Position numbers and translations under genes: made by a program. From contig CM069876.1 in NCBI GenBank assembly GCA_036172665.1, positions 36,611,001 to 36,675,000 on the forward strand: a stretch of 64,000 nucleotides of DNA. Direction: 5' to 3'. How positions within the stretch are numbered: position 1 is the first letter of the stretch; each line of letters begins with the position of its first letter. The notes beneath the pieces were generated by a model, which was not told the DNA's origin, ran no database searches, and worked only from the letters and a program-made list of their open reading frames with translations. The DNA is from Prosopocoilus inquinatus. Lineage: Eukaryota; Arthropoda; Insecta; Coleoptera; Lucanidae. This document shows positions 45,457 to 54,915 of this stretch, piece after piece.

Positions 45457-46252
45457 CGTTTACACGCCGGGGGTGGCTTAATCCCGTGCGCCTCGAGCTC
45501 CTTCTCAAGCTGTTTACACCTCATTTGAGATATATCGAGTTCTCGCTTGACTTTCCACAAGTGCGTGTCGCAGATGGGATCTCTGCATCGGTGATTTCTT
45601 AGAATGTCCTGGGCTTCGTAGACCGCTCCCCGGAACGTTAGGCTCTTGCCCATGGAGAGGCTGATGAGGGCGCAGCACCCGCCCCGATCCGTTTTCGCCA
45701 AGTGCTTGCGGACGTACTTGAAATAAAGGTGTTCTAAAAATAACAAAAGGGCGGCCAGTAAAATTCCGGCCATCAGGAGGAGGAAAGCGGACAAGAACTG
45801 TTCCAGGGCTAGGGGGTCGGAACTCTTGACTTCTTGCTTGCCGGGCTTGCACGAGCCGGTCATCCAGTACCGCCTCAGTCGTTCCAGGTCGCCGTTTTCT
45901 CGGAAGTCCAGCATTTTCTTGTTGAACATCTTCAGGTATTTGGAATTGCGGGGAAAGGCCAGGCCGTAGCCGGTCATCGCGTACCACGCCCCAACGGTTA
46001 GCAGGCGGCAGTCTTCGTCTTGCGAGGTGAGGTAATCTAAAACGGTGCCGTCGTAGATGAAGGCGTCCATATCGCCTGCGACGACGGCCTCGACGCCTTC
46101 CAGGACCGTACTTTTGTTGAAGCTTTTCATGTAGGCGTGCATCTCTTTGAAGTATTTGGCAAGCGTCGAGTCCGTGTGGGACCAAGGAATGGTTCCGAAT
46201 TTTATTAATGGTTTGTGCGAGAACGGGCGGGAGAGACGATGGTCATCCACAC
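45457..46252 (-). CDS. Nmdar2: Nmdar2 exon: ligand-binding S2 lobe, M4 and start of the tail
   Basis: Acceptor ctttag, donor gtaagt; 796 nt, entry phase 1. It encodes [23 protein letters not shown], the S2 lobe with the GluN2 glutamate-site signature [13 protein letters not shown] (the Asp contacts the ligand amino group in vertebrate GluN2) and [13 protein letters not shown]. The end of the lobe is [13 protein letters not shown]4 is [25 protein letters not shown] and is followed by a basic juxtamembrane tail with a heptad-like segment ([24 protein letters not shown]). It joins in phase to the 56740-56959 exon upstream across a 10.5-kb intron, and to the tail exon 17.3 kb downstream. The exon is distinctly GC-richer than the surrounding introns. 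Confidence 0.93.
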
Positions 46253-46517
46253 CTAAAGACACACAAAAAAATGTTATTAAATTAAACAAAATATATTTCA
46301 ATTAATATTTATTTGCTCTACCAAGAAATCAAGCTTCCCAAATAATTTATTGTAGAAATGAAGAAGGGTTACTCCTTGAAAATGTCAAAAAAATAAAGAG
46401 GTGGAGAAAAGAAAGGAAGAGAAGAGAAGACCAATAGAAGAAAAGGGAAGAAAACAGAACGAAAATGCGCAACATGTGCTACAACCCCTAACAAAAGTAT
46501 TGCCAGTTTCAAATCAA

Positions 46518-46653
46518 TTTAGGCCCGATCTTTCCAGCTTTAGATAAATTTATCTGCTAGATAAGATCCTAGGAAACTATTATCGACACAATGGTTTCCA
46601 AGGTTATTACTTAGCAGATAATTTTAACGAGAGGTGGAAAGACCGGGCCTTAG
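46518..46653. mobile_element. Hairpin MITE, 136 bp
   Basis: tttaggcccgatctttcc and ggaaagaccgggccttaga are inverted ends. The inner arms gataaatttatctgcta and tagcagataattttaac also pair. Confidence 0.65.
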
Positions 46654-46767
46654 AAACATTAGGTACGTAATATTCTAAGCAGTTTCGGGCAAAGTACTTT
46701 GCGAGAACAGACCTTATTCAACGACTTACGTTTCACGATTGAATCTTCCTTTTGTTTCCTTAGGGTA

Positions 46768-47006
46768 CGATCATGCCGATGATGCCTCGCTGTTCACTCT
46801 CGATGTTTAGCTCGCGGTCGATACCGCGATATTACCTCGATGTACAACAAACGAACAGTTTTAAATAGAACCAGAAGATGAATAGTAGCGCGCATCTTCG
46901 ACATGCAAGATTTCATTTAAATCTACATATGCGTTTCTTTTATATTGATCTATCGAGCGCGACCTAAACATCGAGGATGAACAGTGTGGCATCTTCGTCA
47001 TGCTCG
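46768..47006. mobile_element. Hairpin MITE, ~240 bp
   Basis: About 55-bp inverted arms (46768-46823 and 46951-47006) with shared core cctcgatgtttag / ctaaacatcgagg. Central 127 bp unique. Confidence 0.6.
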
Positions 47007-47452
47007 CACCCATACATGGGTATTACGCGGTTAAACTCGCTGATTGGTTTAAAAAATTGAAACGCCATGTCGCGTTATCGTTTATGGTTGTGCGGCGTAT
47101 TCCACTTTTGTCGTTCCTCGGTGCGAGTTTTGAGATATTTTTATAAGGATTTGAAATTCCAGTAGGTAGAAAGAAAAAAACTAACTTCATTTAATATCTC
47201 ACGTAGATGGCAAGCTTCAGTGAGAACTACAACGCCCGTTTCTTTCCACGAGAAAATATGATGTTTTTTCTTTTGTTTCACGCATTTGATAAAATACGAA
47301 ATTAAGTTAGTTTTTATGTTTCATTTTCTGTTGAGCGTATGAAAGCTGACGATGCAATTCTCACATGAAACTCCAAAGCTTTAAAGAAACAATGCGAAAC
47401 AGGTGCTTTACACGAATGTGGGAGGTGGGAGGGGCAAACGTTTTCCCGCGGA

Positions 47453-47474
47453 GTGTGTGTGTGTGTGTGTGTGT
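47453..47474. repeat. (GT)n microsatellite
   Basis: About eleven GT dinucleotides in the run gtgtgtgtgtgtgtgtgtgt, then gtatgtat. Confidence 0.85.
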
Positions 47475-47490
47475 ATGTATCTAAACTATT

Positions 47491-47630
47491 CCGCTTGACG
47501 AAGCTATCAAGCGATAGTGAAACAGTGTCCAGTTAAAGGCTAAAAGCATTTCCTTTGATAAGACTGTTGTTCAGAAGGGTTTAGATACTGAAATATCGCT
47601 TGATAGCTTCGTCAAGCGATTGTGAAACGT
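47491..47630. ncRNA. Pair of degenerate hammerhead-like motifs
   Basis: First motif: TTGACGA (47495-47501, consensus CUGANGA with C3 changed to U), stem II gctatc-aagc-gatag(t), then GAAAC (47519-47523). Second: an inverted form of the same stem (cttgatagcttcgtcaagcg, 47599-47618) followed by tgtGAAACGttg. They look like decayed Penelope-type hammerheads; a related relic lies at 58490-58525 on the other strand. Confidence 0.35.
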
Positions 47631-48014
47631 TGAGTGTTCTTCCTAATTTTAAAAGTGTCCGATTAAAGGTTAAAAATTAAAATTTCATCGAACAAGAGTC
47701 GACTTCAATATTTTATCATTAGATTTTTTCTTATCATTAGATTTTTTTAAAATCATTATGTCCCATAAAATAACGGATACGAGAAGACCATTAGAATCCG
47801 TTTGGTAAGCGAATTAATACCGCTTGAAAACAAACTAATCACTGCAAACGGCAAAAAAATCCTTGCCTCTCTCCTCTTATATTATCCGATTTTGTAAAAT
47901 TTTGTTTTCTTATGTTTAACGTTACTACAATTATAAAGGATTTATTTCGTAAACTATCTACACGCTATTGGTTGTTATTTCGGTATTATTTTATTATCTT
48001 TTTCTTTTAATATT

Positions 48015-48425
48015 AAAAAAAAAAAAAATTGTTGCAAATCGTTTTTGATTGCAGTGAAAACCTCGAGCAGCTTCTGTACAGCTGTTTCAACCCTATTTGG
48101 GGCTTCTTCAGCAGAGACTAGCTCGAAATTTTCACTTCAAATTTTCATTCGCATTTGCGTAATAAGTCTTTTTTGGTTTGCAGTGAAAATTTCAAGCTAG
48201 TCTCTGCTGAAGAAACCCCAAATAGGGCTGAAAGAGGCTGCTTGAGGTTTTCACTGCAATCAAAAACGATTTGCAACAAAATTTTTTAAATCTTTCATTA
48301 TGCTTTGACAGCAAGCATGACCGCCTTGCATGGGCTAGCTTATTATGTAGCAAACCTGCTTCAATCTGTTATCCTACTGCAATGTCAGGTCAAAAAGCTG
48401 TCGTAGGATGTCACTGTTTTATCAA
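48015..48425 (+). mobile_element. Diverged hammerhead retrozyme-family insertion
   Basis: The 9-bp duplication TTTAATATT lies at 48006-48014 and 48426-48434. Topology is inverted half (to about 48150), then forward ribozyme-bearing half, then forward end (cagcaagcatgaccgcc ... tcactgttttatc). The outer termini correspond to those of the 11-kb and 25-kb copies. The sequence is an older subfamily: aaatagggct replaces aagcagggct in the stem II loop. Confidence 0.78.
48065..48124 (-). ncRNA. Hammerhead ribozyme copy B, near-intact
   Basis: On the - strand: gagc, loop ta, gtctctg, CTGAAGA, agccc-caaata-gggtt, GAAA, cagctg, TA (GUA triplet), cagaagc, t, gctc. The core is consensus. The cleavage-site nucleotide is A rather than C (allowed by the NUH rule, usually slower) and stem I has one mismatch. 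The forward twin at 48195-48245 has lost stem III and the cleavage site (ctGAAAgaggctg) and cannot cleave. Confidence 0.68.
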
Positions 48426-49176
48426 TTTAATATTTTTGTTAAAATTACCACTCTTTTTTATTTGAGTAATTTTAAATACAATCAATACCTTCATCAAGTT
48501 ATTCGAGAGAGGAGAGAAAGACAACGACATAGGAGAGAAAGACAGCGAGAGAGAAGAATTTGACAATTTTTAGGTAAATAACGGTCCTGTTCCGACGTCT
48601 CGAGGGAAACACCTTCGCGAGAGCATTTTTCGGCTATCAATTCAAACCAAATAGCTGCCGAACAAGAAAATTGCTCTTCAGCGGTGGCTCGTTCGACAAG
48701 AAGCAGGTTGGAGCAGTTTATTTGTGAAGGGGGGGGGGGGTTGTTGTGTATCAGGGTAAAAGAGTTTCGAGTGCGTATTCGGATTGACCACCCCTAAATT
48801 ATTAGGCAATTAACCCGCGGTTGCTACATTTTTATCGAGAGTTCTGCCTGGGCCTTCTACGAAGGGAAGATAAGAGAACGGAAGAAATGGGACGAAAATG
48901 GAAGAGAAGGAAAATGTGCCACAACCCCTAGCAAATGCTTTACCATGTAATAGTGTCACGGTAAAGAAAGGGCTATATTATCTAGGTTTTTTCTTAAATC
49001 TACCCAGCGCCTCCACCATGTTACGGACAGAAGAAAAGGGCGTTACTCCACCAGGTCACGAAAATAGAAAGAGAATTAACTGCCCCTCCGTCATGTCACG
49101 TGGAAAGTAAGAAGATTAAAAGTTTATAATGTCTATGCGCGTCATTTAATAAAAAAGGGGTTTTAACCGTCTAAGG

Positions 49177-49320
49177 GGGGTATTCTGTAAGTTTTTAACG
49201 GGTTATTAAAATTTAGAGGTCCTTTAAATATTTAAAATATAGTTCTATGATTGGGTGTTACCGTAGCAATAAAATTTAACAGGCCTTTAAACTTAACGGT
49301 TTTAATACAGAATAGGCCCC
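49177..49320. mobile_element. Tandem MITE pair, copy 1
   Basis: About 144 bp with an internal hairpin: gggtattctgtaa ... ttaatacagaatagg at the ends, and taaaattta / aaaatttaac inside. Followed after 4 bp by a second copy. Confidence 0.6.
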
Positions 49321-49324
49321 TTAA

Positions 49325-49465
49325 GGGGAGTATTTTGTAACCTTTTAACGGGCTGTTAAAATTTAGAGGTCCTTTTCAATTAAAAATACAGTTCTATGAT
49401 TGGTTATTACCGTAGCAACAAAATTTAACAGCCCTTTAAATTTAACGCTTTTGGTACAGAAAAGA
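49325..49465. mobile_element. Tandem MITE pair, copy 2
   Basis: About 141 bp, head-to-tail with copy 1 and similar throughout (tttaacgggctgttaaaatt, atagttctatgattgg-like core, accgtagcaa). Probably a local duplication. Confidence 0.6.
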
Positions 49466-50335
49466 GTAGGCGTGGATAAAAAGAAACAGCTCTGTTCATT
49501 ATATGTTTTCTTTTACAAATCACAAAGCACATTTGTTCAAATTAATTGTTACTTCCCGAAATATAAGTAGTCGTCGCAGTCACTCGCTTTTTTGGCAAAA
49601 CCGAACATAAAAATAATTAATGTTCATATTATTATACTTCTTCTTTGTCTCTTCATCCGGGGCCAACATATCAACGATTCACTAATTCCCTGTGACGTAC
49701 TGAACCAAACTCCTTACTACTAATCATTGATTGACTCTAATTGATAACTAACCCAATGATCCCATACAAATCTTCCTCTTCAAACCATCCGTACAGGACG
49801 AAGTAAGTGCAATTTTCTAAAAATTCTGGTCCAAAGGTTGATGTATCAAAACCGTCAGTGTCTTCTCAAAACACATTTAATGAGCGAACGCGTTAATTAC
49901 TTTGAATGAAATACGATCTGCTTGTAAATAACGTCAAACGACTTGGATTTCATTTGCCATCTCATCACCCCCTTTGGTAAATTTCGAAAGAGCATCGCCG
50001 TCGGTTTAAGATGAAAAATCATCAATATTTAGGACAATGACGTCGGTCGGAGAAATTAACCTCGTTGCAGTTTCCTGAGCCGGAAGACCAATTCTAGATC
50101 GAAACAAAGCGACAGACGCAGACGGGCCGATGATGATCCAGGGTAGTATTAAATCAAATGTTACGTTTTCGGTGCATTTGTGCGACACGTGCGCGCAGCT
50201 CGTTGATTAGAATTCTGTCAAGTTTGACGCCTAGATTAATGAAATATCGCTTGAGTGTGGTACCGTTTAACACTGCAAGAGTTGCATCGTGTGTCACTTT
50301 GTGACGGGTTGGGGTTTTGCAATAGAATTAAGTTC

Positions 50336-50475
50336 TTAAGCCTCATTTGCACCACTCTATATAGATTAACTTTAAGCGGCGATTATTTCCCATAGAAGCA
50401 ATTATTGTAACAAACATTTCTATGAAGTTAACTTGACCTTAAATTTTAACCGAAAGTGGTGTAAATGGCCCTTAG
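50336..50475. mobile_element. Hairpin MITE, ~140 bp
   Basis: cttaagcctcatttgcaccact and agtggtgtaaatggccctta are imperfect inverted termini. The inner arms gattaactttaag / cttaaattttaacc also pair. Confidence 0.62.
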
Positions 50476-50699
50476 ACATTTCATTCTTGTGTTTAAAAAT
50501 TAGATTAAGCTCTATTCTGAATGTATGTAGATACTGCAGAGAGTGAAATTATCTCGGGAGCCCCGAGGTCATTTACTTTCGATCTTGTGGAGATTCAAGG
50601 CAATTAGAGAACGTTGCTTGAGATTCAACCGGTCTTGGCTTGATCACGTTCAGTTTGGCGCCCTTATTAATTATTTGAAATACGTCCATTCGCCTCTTA

Positions 50700-51358
50700 C
50701 GGGTTAATCTGTTTGTACGTTTCGGCAACTATACGTATACGTTTGCTTTGTTTGTAAACTTGGCAACATTCCCTGGAAGTGACGTTAGCGCGCCATTTGA
50801 AATCGAGGCTCTTCGTTGGTCTGATGTAACCACGTTCGCCCACTTCCTGTGTTTTGACTGACTATACGATGCGAAAGCATACACACTTGTTTCCTTGAAT
50901 GTGGGAGTCTGCATAAAGTTGAGGTACAAGATTCATCTAAGCACTTTGACTGTATGCAATGAATCAGAATGAATTAAGCTCTTCGTGTCTATTGAGGTGT
51001 TTTGCAAGCATCCTTGCCAATGGTTTGAAAAGATTCGCAGAATGAAGATGATCATTGGGTGTAAGCACGAGATTATATGTTCTCTCCTTGTTTGTTTGTT
51101 TACTGGAACTGTTTCATTGCGGGGTATACTTCGGAATATTCTGGGAACCGTTACAAGTACGGTGAATTTCGTCTTTTTATTGGAGTTGCTATCCGTCCGC
51201 TAAGCGGCCCTGTTCAACGACTGCTCGAGGGAGGCGCTGATGCAGAATTTTGACAACTATCGACTTATAAGACTTGTAAATAGCCAGCTGACCGAGTAAT
51301 GTACCCTGCATCATATTTTAGTTCATTTTAATTTTATTATAACTTACCTTAAATATTG
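50700..51358 (+). repeat. ~0.67-kb dispersed repeat, copy 2
   Basis: Homologous to 35461-36142, same orientation, with a few short deletions (for example the segment after 'tgtgttttgactgac'). Both copies lie in Nmdar2 introns. Confidence 0.75.
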
Positions 51359-51753
51359 TGTTTCATATTGAAGTATTATATAGTGACTTATAAGTCAAAT
51401 TTGCAATACTTAAGTAGTGTTAACGTTTTGCAACTTCAAGTAGATTCTGTGCTGTCAGTACTGATCTTTAAATCATTTCATTCGTTGTGTAAATTAACTA
51501 CCCGGTTGAGTGACGAAATTCTTTTAATTATTTATTTCACTTTGGCCACGAATGCTAACTTGTATTGTCAACACAAGCTTTGTAAGTGTACCAATGTATT
51601 AATTAATATTTGTTCTTACCACAAAATGTTTAATTTGAACATTTCTGATTAATTTAACTTAAAAACAGGGGACAATTGGGCTGTTTTTTTTTTGCATCAG
51701 TTGTAGCCCTAACCAACTCTGCAGGAAAAGGGCGAGATAATTAATTAATTAAT

Positions 51754-52033
51754 CGCCTGAACGGTCCAGTGGTAAGGGACCGGCCTTGCAATCGTAAGGT
51801 CATGGGTTCGCATCCGCTCGAGATAATTCTCGAGGGTTGTTACTCACTTCAGGTACCCTTTAGTGTTGGGGAGAAAATTCGACACTACTTCCCCTTCAAC
51901 GGCGAGGAGGTTTGGAAGTAACGAAGCGATGTAACACTTTACACACACAAAAATACACTCCCCTGCTCCTGAGGTCCTGACAAGTCTATTACTTAGGACC
52001 CCGTTGGGCAAACACCAGAGATAAAAAAAAAAA
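51754..52033 (+). mobile_element. tRNA-derived SINE with poly-A tail
   Basis: The head (51754 to about 51825) is tRNA-like. A box region cggtccagtggt at 51762-51773, an anticodon-arm-like hairpin ccttg..taagg, and a B box GGTTCGCATCC at 51805-51815, close to the GGTTCGANTCC consensus. A unique body of about 195 bp follows and ends in an A-run (52023-52033). It is a Pol III-promoted SINE rather than a functional tRNA, because there is no proper acceptor stem and the downstream body continues. An 84-codon open frame on the opposite strand is a by-product. Confidence 0.78.
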
Positions 52034-53377
52034 TTAAGGCGCCTGGATGAACTCTTTGACCCAAGTGACTGCGACAGAATGAAGACCAGTGCTTCCAAAT
52101 TGCTTCATTTTGGCAGAAGTTCACACCAATTGACCAGGAGATTTTGTTTGTTCGATTTAAATCCGATTAGGTTGTAATGAAGTTTCTCCTTCAGTTATGG
52201 CTTCCGGCGGGAAAAATGCGTTCCACATATTGTAACGTTGATAATTGGTAATCTGGTTTTTACAAAGAAGTAACATATACTTTTAGGGGTTGCGTAGCCG
52301 AATTAATACAAGACAAAAAACATCAAGTACATTTATTATCAGTTTGAAACACTGAACAAAAAGCACTATTACGGACGATATGAGTTCACGCACTATAATC
52401 AGTATATTGATGAACTGATGCTATCGGAAATTTATATCTGAAGTTGATCTATTTTCCGGTGTTCGTGGGCGATTGACGTAACGCTGTGTTCTTGGAGCTC
52501 TCGATGATTAATTTTTCTCTGTTGCCGGATTATTGTTATGTAATCATATCCAAGGTTTTCCATCAAGGATTTCTTTGCAATGTAAGACTTATTGGATAAT
52601 TATTTCTTCTGGTACATTATAAACAACCATCAATCTGGAGTCGATCCGAGGATTCGCGCAAGAGGACGACTTGATGACATAAACAATAACCAATAGAGGA
52701 AAAGTATTAGCAAAATTTCCTTTTATGCGACGAAAATGGTCGCGCCTGATCAACACAGCAAAATGTTTAATAATCATCAGGGTTGCCACTTCTCTAAAGG
52801 AGAATTTCGGAACGTAACAGAACCGGAAAATGTGGAAGGAGAGTCTCGAAGGCCTGTAGCTTTCACACAAATGACGAATTTAAAAAAAATTGCCAATTGT
52901 TTTGAGAATCGGAATAGTTCTGATATTGTTTAATATAATAAACAAAAAAACACCAGAACCAGAAGTTCTAATTATTTAATTTAGGAAGTCATATAAAAAA
53001 TTTGGTGACCCAATCTCAATTAAGTTAATAACACTACTACCCCAACTAAAGGTTCATACATGACTAATTCTATTTCTATTCTAAAATTCTTTCACAACCT
53101 CAGAATAGAAGATTCGACGGTGGGGATGTGTTTCTAAGAAGAGCTAGTTCATCCTAACTTCTGCATTTTTAACGATAAAATGATAAACATATAAAATAGC
53201 GACATCTTACTATCGCTTTTTGACTTTTGACCTAACATTGCAGTAGGATAGACAAATTGAAGCGGGATTTGCTCCTAATGAGTTCCCCATGCAAGGCGGC
53301 CATGCTTGCTGTCAAAGCATAATGAAAGATTTTAGAAAAATTTTGTGCAAATCGTTTTTGATTGCAGTGAGAACCTG

Positions 53378-53438
53378 GAGTAGCCTCTGGACAGCTGTTT
53401 CAGCCCTGCTTGGGGCTTCTTCAGCAGAAACGTAGCTC
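53378..53438 (-). ncRNA. Hammerhead ribozyme copy C (intact core)
   Basis: Same 61-nt layout as copy A on the - strand. The predicted cut is between 53390 and 53389. One change in the outer stem I (ctactc for ctgctc) breaks a single outer pair. All core positions are consensus. Confidence 0.82.
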
Positions 53439-53450
53439 GACATTCCCACT

Positions 53451-53498
53451 GCTGAAGAAGCCCCAAGCAGGGCTGAAACAGCTGTCCAGAGGCTGCTC
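53451..53498 (+). ncRNA. Hammerhead ribozyme copy D, 5'-truncated at the inversion junction
   Basis: Starts at the head-to-head junction. CTGAAGA, stem II, GAAA, CAGCTG and the GUC site (cut after 53486) are present. The 5' strand of stem I has been replaced by cattcccactg, leaving at most 3 bp next to the core, so cleavage in cis is doubtful. Confidence 0.7.
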
Positions 53499-53749
53499 GA
53501 GGTTCTCACTGCAATCAAAAACGATTTGCACAAATTTTTTCTAAAATTTTTCATTATGCTTTGACAGCAAGCATGGCCGCCTTGCATGGGGGACTCATTA
53601 GGAGCAAATCCCGCTTCAATGTGTCTATCCTACTGCAATGTTAGGTCAAAAAGTGATAGTAAGATGTCGCTATTTTATATGTTCATCATTCTTACATCGC
53701 ATCTGCGAATGAATTGGGCAAGTCTCTTTTGGTCTGCAGTGGGAATGTC

Positions 53750-53810
53750 GAGCTACGTTTCTGCTGAAGAAGCCCCAAGCAGGGCTGAAACAGCTGTCCA
53801 GAGGCTGCTC
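53750..53810 (+). ncRNA. Hammerhead ribozyme copy E, fully intact
   Basis: GAGC 53750-53753, loop tac, GTTTCTG 53757-53763, CTGAAGA 53764-53770, stem-loop II 53771-53786, GAAA 53787-53790, CAGCTG 53791-53796, UC 53797-53798, CAGAGGC 53799-53805, GCTC 53807-53810. Predicted cut after 53798. Every consensus core nucleotide is present. Confidence 0.87.
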
Positions 53811-54061
53811 GAGGTTCTCACTGCAATCAAAAACGATTTGCACAAATTTTTTCTAAAATTTTTCATTATGCTTTGACAGCAAGCATGGCCGCCTTGCATG
53901 GGGGACTCATTAGGAGCAAATCCCGCTTCAATGTGTCTATCCTACTGCAATGTTAGGTCAAAAAGTGATAGTAAGATGTCGCTATTTTATATGTTCATCA
54001 TTCTTACATCGCATCTGCGAATGAATTGGGCAAGTCTTTTTTGGTCTGCAGTGGGAATGTC

Positions 54062-54122
54062 GAGCTACGTTTCTGATGAAGAAGCCCCAAGCAGGGCTGA
54101 AACAGCTGTCCAGAGGCTGCTC
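54062..54122 (+). ncRNA. Hammerhead ribozyme copy F, core C3 mutated
   Basis: Same as copy E except that the first core nucleotide is A (ATGAAGA instead of CTGAAGA, at 54076). C3 pairs with G8 in the folded core, so loss of activity is expected. The cut would have been after 54110. Confidence 0.8.
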
Positions 54123-54892
54123 GAGGTTCTCACTGCAATCAAAAACGATTTGCACAAAATTTTTCTAAGATAATATGATAGAAAACTAGATGACGAGTTT
54201 CTTAATAGAAGTATACTTCTAGAAATATCTCGGTTAGATTATGAAGCCCGCACATTAGTGAAGCTACTAATAGCATTGTGGGTGGTCTGTACATCATGAT
54301 GAAAATCTGTTTTATAAATATAAGAAAATACATAAGTTTTCTTGTGTAAGTGATTTTGAATAAATTAACTGCCTCCGCCTCGTCGTCTAAACTTAAACAC
54401 GAGTTCTTGAATCTTGCTCGGTGTAATTTCGCCGGATGGAGTCCAAAAAGTTGCGCGCATAGTTCACAAACGACTAACTATTCCACAAAGGAATTTGTCC
54501 TCAAACTTGGCTCGTCTTCTTAGCATAATAATGTGTGTACGGTTTGCTCGTCACATACGAAATTCGTTTTCTGCGGCTTCCTGTGTCTAAATAATCAACC
54601 CTCCTCCTTCTCCTCCTCCTCTTCGCCCGCCCTCTCAAAAATTCACTTCTCTAAGTTTCTGAGGTTATTAAACAATGCATGCTTAATTTGGAACGTCTGC
54701 CTTCAATGATTCCATACACTTACGATTCCTCCAAAGAAACTCGCTTTTATACAGGGCGCATAAAAGGGAGTGCAGTAAATAAATTATTTTTTCGTCATAA
54801 AGTGGTCTCGGGGGAGTCGTCGTGGTCGTAAAAGATGTTTTTCGTCAGAGGAAGTAAGTCGTTCCGTGCGGACGTAATATGTTTGAGTGCAG

Positions 54893-54915
54893 TGGTTCTC
54901 AAACTTTCGCGACTT
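54893..54915 (+). other. hAT-like terminus without partner
   Basis: CAGTGGTTCTCAAACTTTCG is typical of hAT-type 5' ends. A related start (cagtagttctcaaacgg) occurs at 56486. I found no matching inverted 3' end for either, so these may be truncated elements. Confidence 0.4.

Larger units (their letters stand above)
53186..54168 (-). mobile_element. Tandem hammerhead retrozyme array with 312-bp monomers
   Basis: The 983-bp insertion is bordered by GATAAAATGATA (53174-53185) and GATAATATGATA (54169-54180), a 12-bp duplication with one mismatch. The left part (53186 to about 53450) is one unit in - orientation. The right part (53451-54168) is a head-to-tail tandem in + orientation, with ribozyme cleavage sites after 53486, 53798 and 54110, exactly 312 bp apart. 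The two complete monomers (53487-53798 and 53799-54110) differ at only about two positions. Outer termini match those of the other copies (cataaaatagc-type and gcacaaaatttttc-type ends). Reading the consistent 3' end (gctattttatatg) as forward makes the element - strand with a tandem, inverted 5' part. The 90-96-codon frames across it are repeats of the ribozyme, not proteins. Confidence 0.88.

Noticed and set aside
45514..46185. 223-codon Arg/Gly-rich frame opposite in phase to the Nmdar2 exon
   Set aside because: Shadow of the real GC-rich coding exon in another frame on the same strand.
47491..47630. Active hammerhead ribozymes
   Set aside because: Core C3 is U in the first motif and CUGANGA is absent in the second; reported only as relics.
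51754..51825. A functional tRNA gene
   Set aside because: B box is good but the acceptor stem does not close and a SINE body with A-tail follows.
51844..52098. 84-codon frame on the - strand
   Set aside because: Lies across the SINE body and A-tail; not a gene.
53586..54173. Two near-identical ~90-residue frames (MGDSLGANPASM...SAEEAPSRAETAVQRLLEVLTAIKNDLH) that look like a repeated protein family
   Set aside because: They are translations of the 312-bp ribozyme repeat; the 'conserved' motif is the hammerhead stem II and core, and the same residues appear wherever the repeat occurs on either strand.
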